Shown here: positions 15,401 to 28,400 of the stretch, one piece after another
How positions within the stretch are numbered: position 1 is the stretch's first letter
How the letters are laid out: the number at the start of each line of letters is the position of its first letter
Notes under the pieces: model-generated
What the model was told of the DNA's origin: nothing
What the model saw: the letters and a program-made list of their open reading frames with translations, nothing else
Databases searched by the model: none
Program-made: the position numbers and the translations under genes
NCBI GenBank assembly: GCA_038030265.1
Contig: CM075942.1
Coordinates: 15,768,029 to 15,832,028, forward strand
Length of the DNA stretch: 64,000 bases
From: Corythucha ciliata
Taxonomy: Eukaryota; Arthropoda; Insecta; Hemiptera; Tingidae
Direction of reading: 5' to 3'

Positions 15401-18400
15401 TAATGTTTCCAAGAAAGTGTCAGGAATTCAGCCGAATAGACAGTTTCTTGTCCCAAAACTCGTTAGTTTAAGGGTAAATTGACCGTATTTCAGGCCGACG
15501 GTGTCGGGTAATGACCTGCAACAAGTAAGCCAATGACACAGGCTGCACGGAAAGAACACTCGTAGTCCATCAAAACTAGCAATGCCCCCAGAAATTGTTA
15601 ATTGTTAAGTTCAGCTGATTTCCTGACACTTCTACCCGCAAAACAACATATACGTACGGCGACCAGATTTTTTCACTTGGAAAGAATAATCCTGGGCTTG
15701 AGGTGGCCTTTAGCGACTGTCAGAGCCCTACGAAAAGATAGCAATTTTTCGGATATTTAGCCCCCAAACTTGTAAATTTACTGAAATTTCGGTTATTCAT
15801 CTATGTTGCCCATCAAAAAAAGCCCATAAACACGCTATTTCACGAAAATATACATAAAAAACTACCGATTACACCAGAAATTTGTAATTTCACAAACATG
15901 AAAACCAGTAACTTCAAATATCGCGAATATTTATACCCGAAACTTGCAATTTCGCGGAAAATATGTAATTACCATAAACTTGCAATGTTGCATGAAGAAA
16001 AAGCATAAACTTGCAATTTTACGAATGTTCTGCCAGGAAACTTCAAACTTCGTATATATTCAACTCAAAAATGCGACAATTTCGCGGTAATTTGACAGGC
16101 TTTAAGCACTGTCGTCGCGAGACAGAAAGAAGCCCCGAAACGGGCAACTTGGCAGATTTTTACCTCAGATTGATGTAAATTCGTGGCAATATTTGGCGGG
16201 CTTGGGACGCTGTCATGACCGGGTTCTACGGTCACTGAAAACAAGCCTCCGAAAATTTCAATTTCGTGAAAATGAGGATCAGCAACTTGCAATTTTGATG
16301 AAAGTAGAGACCAGAAACTACAGTTTCGCAAATGTTCAACCAGGAAACTTCCAATTTCGCTGATATTTAGCTGAAAAATTTTGTGGCTATTCCTCAGACA
16401 TTGGGCGCTGTTGTGACTTGCTAGTCTAAGTTCCACGGCCACTGAAAAAAGGCCCCGAAACTTGCAATTTGGCGGAAATTCGCCAGTTCATAAAGACCAG
16501 CAAGGCAGCAACTATTAGATGTAGCGATTGTTCAGTCACAAAATTTGAAATTTTAGATTAATTTCCAGATTTTGTGCTCGGATGTGATGTCATTTTATGG
16601 CAGACTTTGGGCGCTCTCGTGGCCGGCAAGCCCATGACCAAAATATAGACGAGCCTTTGAAGGAATTCTCCCCGCGATTCCGGTGAGTTTAGACGCTTCG
16701 GCCCGTTCCCGGGGCGAAACGAGTTTTCCTGTGGGTGGCGGCTACGTTATTGTCAGCCCGGAAGTCCTAGAAAAAGCCTCGACGCGGGCGGACCTCGCTA
16801 GCCCTCGGTGGTGCGGAGAAATTCGGCCGAAACCAAGAACAACGCGAAACGGTCAGTTTTGGTGTCTTTGAGGGGGGCAGACACCCCCCTGGGGGCTATT
16901 TGGCCTTAAGCGCCTGCAGTTCTCAACTCATCATGGTTCTCAAATTGCAGCCTTTCTTAGGGGTTCTTCCTCTTTCACTCACTCTCTTTCTCTTGCTCTC
17001 TCCCCTCCACTCTCTCTTGGATAGCAGCAGAATGGGTGTCCAAGCAGCTAAACCCGCTAAATTTGGGGTTTAAAGGAGATAAGTCCACGAAAATGTTTTT
17101 CCAATGAGTCAATTCGGCGTAATTGCTTTCTGAATAGATTTTTGATGCAACGAAACTCCCGAATCTGCTGGTTTGAGTGATCCAGCTCCACCGAATTGAT
17201 TTGAAACCAGCCAGAACCGCGAAATGTTGTTTTTTTCAGCGAATCAACTAACCACGAAATGCATTCATAACTCGCCAACAACTCACGTTTGAAAGAGCCA
17301 GACCCATCGCATTGGCTTTTCTAGTGAGCCAAAGCCGCAAAATTGATTTTTTGGTTAAGCCGATCCTACAAAATTGGCGCTGAATGGGCCAACTCCATGA
17401 AATTGACTTCTCCGAGTGCCAAATCAGGGAAGTTTTTAACATAAATATGAAAACTCAGCATCAAAAAGATGACTTTTTCGATATAATAACCCAAAAATGT
17501 TAATAAAGCCTCGGAAAAACCCCTCAAACAAAAATCCTTGGAACGTATAAGCTCAATTTTTATTAATATCGTGGGTGGTCATGACCTTTGTGCTCCCCCT
17601 CCCCCTGTAAGGGGCACGCTTGCCTAAAAGCTGCATTAATTTGAAATCAGAAAAATAATTAATATGACGCCGTAGGCGCCATAACAACCCCAGAGCCGGG
17701 CCACCGGCTTCACTCCCTCCCATTCTATCCCACTACCAGTTTTCCGCTAAGCCCACGAGGGATCTCTTTGATTAATTTGCAAAAAGACGGAGTGGCTCGC
17801 GTAAACTTTATACACAATTACTGTTTCACTGGGAGTTCTCCAAGGGGAAGAAAATGAGGCGCAGAGCCCCCTCCATCTGTCCCCCTTCTGCGGACTCTCT
17901 CATTTTCTCTCATCTTATAAAACAACAGGGACGCGACAGCGAATATGTATTTCCAACTCTGGCTATCCCGTTAAAATTATATCATCACTTCTCGCCTCTC
18001 CCCCCCTCTATCAACCCACCGAACGGACATGGTTGGTCTCTTCAACTTTTTTGTTTTTAAATGCCTGTGATACACGGAAAGAGCTGTCAGTGCTTTTGAC
18101 AGTGACAGCTGTTCTCACTCTCAAATAATGTAACAACTGTATAGTGCGGGCTCTGGAGGGAAAGGGAAACTTTTAATTTGGTTTTAAGGAACAAAACCAA
18201 TCAGTTATTGCTGGCTAAGCAAACTATACGAAATAAGCGTAATTTTGTTTTCCCCAAGACAAGAAATTCTCCCATAGAGGTCAAACCATGAAAGTGCGGT
18301 CTCGAGGATAATCCCCAGTTCTTAGCTTTTAAGTCGTCGGAAAACCTGCTAAATGGTTGGTAGGGTTCCCCCCAGCACCGTACCGCCACCACCCTAACGA

Positions 18401-21400
18401 TAGAAAATCAACCCCAGGGAAATTGTAAAGAGAGATGGAACGAGAGAGCACACTTCACTTTGAAGAGGGTTTTGGTTTCTCTTTCAAGTTAAAATAAGAC
18501 AGTTCGGAGAGATTTTCCTCGCCCACCATTGTCACATTGTTCTCCGAGATGGAGCAAAGTCACGAGAACTTTTGTTCGCGACACGATATAAAGCTTTGAA
18601 CGCTGAGTTTACCCGATAAAATTACCCCATAGGTATACACACTTTAATTATGAAGACAATAATAGGACTCGTTATTCCAACAAACGTTTCATTTCAATTT
18701 CGTTTGTAGAAAACTAATTCAACCGTAAAGTGTTTGTGTTATTGGCCTTTTTTTCGCTTCCCCAACGAGTCAAATTGGAATAAACGGGAAACCCGTAAAA
18801 AAAGAGAGAATGTTTTGAAGGGAAACAAAATCCGAAAAACAAATTGTCTTCAATACTTTTGTAAAGAAATAGGTCACAGGGTTATCCCTTGTGATTGTGT
18901 GATTTGAAAAAGGCTCGTGGGGGGGGGGGGCAAGGCGTGTCCCGTTACATATGCACGTTTTTGATCATTGACCTGAACAGAGTCATAGCGTTTGAATAAG
19001 AATCACCTACGAGAAAAACGATCTCCCACTTTTCTTTTTTTTATCTGTTCCAGCGATACAATACAGTCGCTGAGTGATAGTGGAGGGGACCTCCGGTTGA
19101 GCGTTCAGTGCCGGTCACAGCTTTTGTACACAGTTGGATGGGAAGACAACGACAGTGTGGTGGGGGCCGGTAGATTTGAGAAAAGTCTGGAGCGAGAAAA
19201 ATAGAGAAACGATGATTGAAACGTCTCTCTGTGCGTGTACATTGAAAAATGGTGAAAAGACTCAGTCGCTCTCTATTAAACCGAGGCAAACTTCCGATAC
19301 CCTTTTATTCTTTTTTTATTTCGCTATTTCTCCGCCTCTCAAACCTCAACGTTCTAGCTTGTGGATTAGGGGAGGGGGGTCTTACAATAATAGAGCTTTT
19401 CGAGTTGAGTTGCCAATAAGTTTTCTTCGGAAAAGCGTTCTAGTTTCATTTTAGAATTAATTGACGTGTCGCAGACGACTTGGCCACGAAGACCCTTGTA
19501 CAAAATGTTAAGCTAAGCCTTTAAATCAAATTTACAAATAATAACGACGGAACAATTTTGTACTCGAGTCACGTTAAAGCCTTAAAGGGTTGAGAAACAA
19601 ACAACGCGTTGCAGCACGTGAGACGAGTCCTTAAGAGGGAAACAACGTTCTTGTTGTTGTTAAAATGCTACAAATGTTTTGTTTTCCCCAATAATTTTCC
19701 CTGAGGCCACCCCCATCTCGGAATTCATATAAATGATGTAAATGATTAAACAAAATCGAAATCGACTCACGTTTTTCCTGAAATGAGCCGGTACACCGTC
19801 AGGCAGTCGGGCCACCATACGCATGGCACGGGCCCACTCTTGAAATCCGGACGAGTCCGTCGCTGCGGGGCTAAGGGAAAACTGCACCTTGGCGTCGTCA
19901 CCTGAAAAAAAAAAAAAAAAAAAAAAAAAACGGATTGTTTTTGTTTTTTTAATGGGCATCAACTGCTTAGGTTATTAGCCCTAAGTTTGTTTTATTTTAT
20001 TAAGGATTGTGCTGAGCTCCGGGGAAATATCGCGATATAAAAAAAAGAAGGAAAAGAGTAAAGATTTTTCGCTCCTTGTTCATTGAAGCTCGCTTAAGTC
20101 CACTCCCTCCACCCCCTCACCAAGGTTCCAAGCTAGTAACAAAAAGCTTTGACATTATCCTCAAGGAAGCATTTTCTGTAGTACTCAACGAGTGCTTATC
20201 TTTAGGACGACTTATTAAAATATTCAAGCCTTTACTCCTTTGTGCTTTCGCGAGACAGTCCTATTTAACAGGGTGATTCAATTCAGAGTGCTATAGACAT
20301 AGAAGTTTCGAATCCCCTTCGCCCCCTACCAACCATAGCCACACTATACGGATGCCGTAATAAAAAAGTTTATATTACGCTTAAATAGATTCGTTTATAA
20401 GGTGATAAAAGCTTTGAAGTTTATTGACTCGACTCACTTTCAAACGCCGAAGGAGGACAACATTCCGTGAAGTAGGGAAAATAAATCTCGCCTTTTTAAA
20501 AATAAGGATAAGGAAAAGAACGTGAGAAAATAAAAGCCCTTTTTTCCACGCTGCGAGAACTTCGAACTCCTTAATCGTCTCCATTTGCGAACAAATAAAA
20601 TAGTGGATTGACTGGATTTGGCGGGGAATGATCCTTGAAGGTGGCAAGTCGAGTACGTTCAATGAGTCATGGAAATGCTCTGGCTCAGGCTGAGGTGACA
20701 CGCATTCTATGGATGAAACTACAGGACGAGGGTTACCTATAGCGCAGCGATAAACCAAGAGCTGTGGGAGGGAAACATAAGCAAAGACCAAGCAACGTAG
20801 AGGACCGAGCGGGACAAATAATAAAATCCGGCCACACTCTGCGAGGCATTTGTCTGCTCAGTCTAAGGCTGACTCCGAGTGATCGGCCGTCACATCTCTG
20901 AGAAAGAACTGGTGGGGGGGGGGGATACAAGACCATGAAATCATCCAAAAGTGTAGATGCCAAGCTGACCTCGAGAGTCCCGATTTGTCTTCCGTACGGA
21001 ATACGGAACGGTTGTGCGCCAAAGCTGCTCCTAAAACAATCGTCTTTTCTTTTCAGGCAGTCGAGCCACCATACGCATTGCGCAATTTTTTGCAGCTTCT
21101 GAAGTCAAAAGAGTTGTTTAGTGCATTCTCGTCCCAGTATAAGTGATTTAATCCCTCGGTCGTGGAAAATAATCAAGTTTACAGACAATCATAAGTTGTG
21201 TTTCACTTTTATTTCGTTCGAGCTCATTGGACTTCTACCTACGCTCTCACCGTCGCGGTGCGATAACAGAAAGGAAATAAATAGCGTATTTTCTATCAAA
21301 ATAATGACGGCCGAAATCTTAAACGAGATTAAATCAATGCGGGCGGAATTTAAGTCCCAGCTAGAGGATTACAAAAGCCAAACAGTATCAGAAATAAAGG

Positions 21401-24400
21401 AACTTGTCAGGGGAGTTGAATCCTGCCTCGACCTGTTAGACGCACGAGTCAACAAGTTTGACCGAGAAACAAGGCGAAAAAACATTGTCATATTCGGTCT
21501 GTAGGAAGAGTATAAGAACTATTTCGAGTTGGAAAGCATTGTTCTACAGATCATACGAGAAAAGTTGGAATATGAGATTCAAGCGCTCGAAATTGACTTC
21601 GTTAAAAGGCGGGTAAGCCGTCCGATGAAAAAGCGCGGCCACTTCAAATTCTTAGGCGGGCACCGGCCTTGAAGGGTACAAATCTCTTCATTTTCAACGA
21701 TTACCCAAGCGATGTGGTTCAGCGTAGAAAGGTTCTCCTGCCACAAATGATTGAAGCACGGAAGGAGGGAAAAGTTGCTTTCTTGAGGTATGACAAGCTA
21801 ATTGTAAAATCTTCGGCGTCTGAAGTCAATCCTCGGGCGGTAAAAGGGAGCTCTCGCTGTCGCCGCCGGATCGCAGTGTGGTATCGGATGCCGATAAAAA
21901 GTCTAAAAAATATAGAGCGGAGGGTAGTCAAAAACTCCAGAGGACCTTGCAAAAGTTTGCTTACACTAAGGAATCCGGAGTCAACCCCGCCACGGCCGCC
22001 CCACCCGTAGACGCCAGCGGGCCGATGCCCTGACGACACGACGCAGAAGAATTCGGCCCTTCAGGTTTATCGATCATGGCGTACAATGATTGTGGTCTTA
22101 GTAAGCTGGTTTATTTCAATACTCTCTTGAAATGTCTCAATGAAGTGGATGGAAACTTAGTCGTCAATCAGTTGCCACTTTCGTGAAAATGTCCAATCAA
22201 ACTCTCTTAATAAAAAAAGAGACTGTTCAGGCTTCCTTGCTGGACCCCTTCTGCTTTTTTGTACCTGGAGACTGGCATGAACTTGATTCATGCGCACACC
22301 GTAAAACTACATCTCTCTTACGTAACTGAAGTAATGAATATGGTTGACACTCGGTTGACTACGGTCGGACACTATGGTTGACAAAAATTGTCGCTCTCCA
22401 GACCATATCCAAGAATATCTCCTGGTTTAGGGAGTTAGAGGATCTTGCAGCGTCCCTAGAAATTTCATGGCAAAGTGACCAAGGCTGCGACTGGACTGAC
22501 TCTTTTCGTGAAATTAACGATGCCCTGCCTACTTTTTATACTGATGGCTTTAAAGCAGCAATAAGATCTAAGGATTATTTCTTTTTTTGTAAGCATTTAA
22601 ATTTCGAAATGGAGGATCATTACATTTTCGGCAAATTAAGCATGGAGTCCAAATCAATTGTAATGAGAATGCGGGGGGAACTCCTCAATTTGAATGTATA
22701 ACCCTATAGCGTGTCGTCTAGTCCCTGCATGATGTGTGGTACGTTTGAAGATGAAGATTGCTACCACTTCATAGCGACCTGCCCGAGATTTTCGGATGTC
22801 AGGAAAAAGTGGCTAGGGGATGAGTTCATAACGTAAAGTGTCATGTTTTCTTTTTTAAATGGGGCGAGCTGATCCGCTCTTGTTGGTTACTACAGAGAGG
22901 CTTATGAACTAAGAGCTAATTTTATCTTTTATCCGAATTTTATCTTATCTAGATCTTATCTAGGCGTGATTTACCGATCAGGAGAAGCGCCTAGAGTTTC
23001 GAGAAACAATGGACCTGGGTGGGGTTCGGCTTAGCTTATCCCTCGGAGTACGACTCCCATAGGCGTCTCCGTGGCGCAAATGGCAGCGTGCTGGACTGGT
23101 AATCCAGAGGTTGCGGGTTCAAATCCCGCCGGGGAGCCATTTTTTCTCGAAACTCGAATCATGTTGGGCTATGCCCTTCCATCGTCGTCCGGATACAGTC
23201 TAATTAATTTATTAATTAAAATACCGGCGACAGATTTATTCATTATATCCATCTAATGTCAGAATTCATATGGGTCGCGATTGGCAACTAATCGCGATCA
23301 ATTTTGTTGGTGAAAATGGGCGTGAACTTTTACTTCTAACTAGAATTTTTGGTTTTAAAGAATTGTTTCGCGGATGATATTGAGAAAAAAAGCTCATTTA
23401 CCGCTAAAATTAAGGAAAATACACGAATTCTTAAGGCAACCAGCACGGCTGGATTCTGAAAACAATTTCGCTGGTGAAATAGAGAAAATGCGCTAACCCC
23501 AATCTTCTATAAGCCCTTAATAAGAGGTTAAAATTGAGAAGGCGCACAAGAGTGCTAATTCTAGAGGCAAACGTCGAACGGGGCAAAAACTTGAAATAAA
23601 CCCGCTGATATTCGTTACTAAAATTAGCGGAAAGCGCTTATTCGTGGCTAAAGGCGAAAAAAAAATCACGGATTCACGGCTAGAAATTGAGAAAAGCGCG
23701 AAATCGTGGGCATTTTTGAGAAAAAGCGTTAATACGAGGCTATAAAATTGAGAAAAACGCTAATTCGTGGTTCAAGTGGAGGAAATCAGCGAATGCACGG
23801 CTAAAATTGAGTAAAAACGGTAATTCGGGCCTAAAATTGAGAAATAATTCGCTGCTTCAGCTAAGAAAAATCACAATGTATCGTATTTCCCAGCTATGAA
23901 TTGAGACAAGCGTTTTGCAGCTAAAATGAAGAAAAAGCTTAATTCTCGGCTAAAGTAGACAAAAGGCACTCATTCACAGCTTAAAATGCTGAAAAACGTC
24001 AACATACAAGAACTCCATCTCGAATCAACTTGAAAAAATCCGCTAATTCACGGCTAAAATAAATTAGAAGCTGTAACTCGCGGCTAAAATTATAAAAGCT
24101 CTAATTCGTGTCAAAAATTCAGGAAAAGTCCTGATTCGCGGCAAAACTTGGGGGAAAACTCTAATTGTACGTGGCTGAAAACTGCAATAAACCACTAAAA
24201 TTGAGAAAACGCCAATTCGCGGTTTAGATATTTATCTTTATCACCTCTTCGATCACGAACCACCCACCATAGTCGTAAAACTAGTCTCATTCGAAATGTT
24301 TAATAGAACTGATTACGAATATGATCGTCTGCCGCCGTCTGCCTGGGGCATAAGACCATTTTCCGGACTTAGTTTTTTCGGTTAAGAATAATATCCCTGA

Positions 24401-25366
24401 TGTAGGAAGTTTGACCGGCCACCGAGGGCAAAATGCACCAGGCTGACGTCGCCAGACGATTATATTTGTAATCACTCCCATAAATTCAATCGAATATGAC
24501 CAGTTTCAGGACTATGTTCTTCCGGTTAATCATTTTCCCTCTGTGCAGTCACTGAGGGCAAGTGCCCAGTGCAGACGCGTGCAGCAGGGGGGGGGGCAGA
24601 CACCGGCTGACGATCATATTCGTAATCAGCTCCATAAAACCTTTCGAATGAGACTAGTTTCAGGACTATGTTCTTCTGGTTAAATTCATGTCCCAAATTA
24701 AGGACTTTATAATTAGCTATAAAATCCTTAGGCCCCAGATACAGCATGCAGCAGACGTCCGGACTCGTATATAGGGGGTCGAATGCCATCATTTTGCATA
24801 CCTTTCGTGACTATGTTCTTCCGGTTGAATGGGACTGTCGCCAGCTCTCGGTCTATGTGTTTTTATAACGGAACGTCCCTGGTTTTGCCAACAAAAAACC
24901 AAAAAAAAAACAGGTCGTGCACTAACATTTCCAGTTTAGTAGTCTATAAGAGAAGAGAGCGTGAAGAGACTTCAAAGAGAGAGAGAGCTTTTATTGTCAA
25001 CACCTGTAAGGTAAGACACACGTCAATAAGCGAATACATAATCAAAACGGTAGGGAATAACAATGACTTGAAGGCGAGACCAATTTCACGGGTTTTGGTC
25101 TTTTAAGAGTAAAATGTTCGCTATTGGGTAACTCAAAAAACACAATTTTATTTGGCGGGTTTGGCGCTTTCAAAAATAAAGTCGAGGGTTTGGATCACGT
25201 AAGAACCAATTTTTCGGGTCTTCAAAAAACCAATTTCGCAGGGCGCAGTACAGAGCGAAAACCCCAACTTCTCGGGCTTGGCTGTTTAAAACCACAATTT
25301 CGCGGTGTTGAGTCATTGGAAACACTATTTCTGGCTTTTCGAAACCCAAATTCACTGAATTGGCTC

Positions 25367-25409
<43 letters not shown>

Positions 25410-28400
25410 CGGCGTTGTCTCTTTAAATAGCAAAATTCGTCACAATTCCTTTATGTATATATCCGGCAATTAGTGAATTTTAGGAGACCTTTTTCCACGG
25501 ACAATTAGGGGATTACTCCCCTCCTCACCGCACCACCATAGTCACAACTGTTAATTCTAGGGAGTGGGGAGGCTGAAAATAAATAAATTAATCTTTAAAT
25601 TAAATACTTACTATTCTTTACTTGCTTTGAGTTCCGAGAAAAAATTGCCCCTGTACTCTAACCAACTGAGCTATCCTGGGAGTCCACGCAAAGAGCGAAT
25701 CCACCCAAGAGAGATCCCCTCTCGGAACTCAAACTGCACCTATCGGGTCAGTGCATGGCATACGTCACAATTCCTTTATATGTCCGGCAATTAGTGAATT
25801 AATTGCGTGGACTCCCGGGATAGCTCAGTTGGTTAGAGCACCTGGCGCGAAACTAGGAGGTCATGGGTTCGAATTCCCACCTGGGGAGCAATTTTTTCTC
25901 GGAACTCAAAACAAGTAAAGAATAGTAAGTATTTAATTTAAAGATTGATTTCTTTATTTTCAGCCTCCCCGCTCCCTCAAATTCACAGTTGTGACGAGGG
26001 TGGTGCGGTGAGGAGGGGAGTAATCCCCTAATTGTCCGTAGAAAAGGGTCTTCTAAACACAATCAATTAACAAAATTCGTAAATTGCGGGAAACTCAGAA
26101 AACACAATTTGCTTCTTTAAAAAACAAATTTGAGGGTTTGTTCACTCAAAGCCAATTTTGCGGGACTTGGTACTTGGTTATTCAAAGAACCAACATCGCG
26201 GGTTTGGCTTTTTAACAACCAACTTAAGGGGGGCGGGGTTAGCCATTGAAAACCCCAATTTTGTGGGTTTGCTTTCTCACAAAACAAATTTCGCAGGGTT
26301 CTGTCCCAGTAAAAACGCCCCAATTTGGCGGGTCTGGCTGCTTCAAAAAATACAAGAGGGGCATTGGTTCATTTATGGTCTTTTCCCAAGTTTAGCTGCG
26401 AAATAACGTTTTTTCTCAATTCCAGCCGTGAATTAGCACTTTTTCTCTATTAACCACGAATTAGCGTTTTTTTTAAAACAATATTTCCAGCAAACTAGCG
26501 ATTTTTTTTTTTTCAATTTTAAGCGTGAATTACCGGGGTTTTCTCAATTTTAGCCAAGAAGTTGACTCCGCAAGAAATCACAAAATTGGATTTTCACAAT
26601 TTTAGTTGCCAATAAACGTTTTTTCCCAATTTCAGCCGCGAATTAGCGTTTTTTTTCCACCTGCTTCCAGGTCCTCTCGAATTTTTCATCTTCGTTGCCT
26701 CGCTGATATGAATGCTCTTCGAGTCGAAAAAGTCGGTCAAAACCAACTAAATTGCGAAACATAATCGCAACACACGCGCCATCGCGACACGGAATCACAA
26801 GGTGTCATGTATATGCCGTAGTCACTTGCCGTAATTTGACATTTCATGAAATGACCAGCCATTTCATGAAGTGCGCGCTCTTGATGTAACAGTGAGGTTA
26901 GAACACCATCTGACCAGGAATTTTGGTCATTTCATTAAATGCATCCAGCCTCTGGGCACTTCATGAAATGCGAAAGGATTACAACATGTGTCCAGTCATT
27001 TCAAGAAATGAACAGAGTGAGTTGGGTAGGCATTTCAAGAAATGACCAGAGTGACTCGGCCACATAGTGTAATCCTCGTGTATTTCATGAAGTGCCCAGA
27101 GGCAGGATGCATTTCATGAAATGACCGGAATTCCTGGTCAGATGGTGTTCTAACCTCACTGTTACATCAAGAGCGCGCATTTCATGAAATGACTGGTCAT
27201 TTCATGAAATGCCAAATTACGGCATATGACCACGACATATACAGTTCTGCGGTTCGTAGATGGTACCTAGAGGCTGGGTAGGGGGGTGGGAGTCAGCTCA
27301 TTTACTGGATGGTTGGAGAAATTTATTTCGTAAGGGTTGAAGGCTCAAGGGCGTGCTTGTGGTTATTACTACATATATATAACAGCGATGAAAAAGCGAA
27401 CAAATACCGAATGGATCACAATTAAGCCCCTCTTTGACCTTTCTTTATTTCCCTCCCCCTTTACCATAAAGCTATTTTCCATCATCAAGGCCGATTCAAC
27501 CCTTGAGAGTAATTAACTAAGCTCCATCTTCGTTTTTGCTGTATGTGAAAGATTATTTTCTTCGTCCTAGAGAGGATTTTCACGCTGGAATATTGCGTTC
27601 ACCAGCAAATTGGGTACGAGAGAAGGGCCTGAAAGGAAAACCTTTCTCCTCTTTCCCTGTTCATCGTTCTCTGTGTGCTTTCCAACAGTTTTTTTTCTTT
27701 TTATTCTTCAAAGCCTGGAGGTTGAAAGATTTTTCAGGATCAGAGGTATAAATTATTTCGAAATATCAAACTCGACTGTTTTATTTTTGACCTCTTGATC
27801 TTTTCCTGGAAATAGGAACGTTATGGTTATGGTAATCTTACGATCTTTTCCAATTTTCCCGAGTGCGTATCTCATTATTGTTGTTCTTGTTGTTGTTATT
27901 TTTATAGAACAACTGCTACCATCCCCCGCTAATTATTAAATCGTTACTTTTTAGATTGATGGGGAAGTCGGGTGGGAGTCATAAAGCATTTTACTGTTCA
28001 CTATACCGGGAATCTAGGCGGTTTTTATTTCTTCTTCTCTCACACACACATTTCGTCTTGAATCACAACAAAATTTTCCAAAATGAACTCAGTTAATTAA
28101 GTCGGCTATAATTCTTGTATAACGACGACGATTTCAACGCAAATAAACAGTATATTTTTATGGTTACGATTTAAGGTCTATTTATTGCGGCACCATGCTG
28201 TAATCGAGCATTTTAACATTTCTTTATTAAAATAAATGTTCTTATTTAAGGCCCCTAACTTTGTTTTGTATACTTCACAAAAGAAACCTTTTAAAATCAC
28301 TTTCGATGCCACGGCGTCGAACTTTTAACGGGCTTCCCATAAAATACGCTCTCTGTGAGTGAATTCATTCATTTTTAAGATCCACGCGAATGACTGTTTT

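Noticed and set aside
23066..23144. Functional tRNA-Thr gene
   Set aside because: GGT anticodon is atypical for eukaryotic Thr, the first acceptor pair is mismatched and the body start is shared with a SINE-like copy; listed only as tRNA-like.
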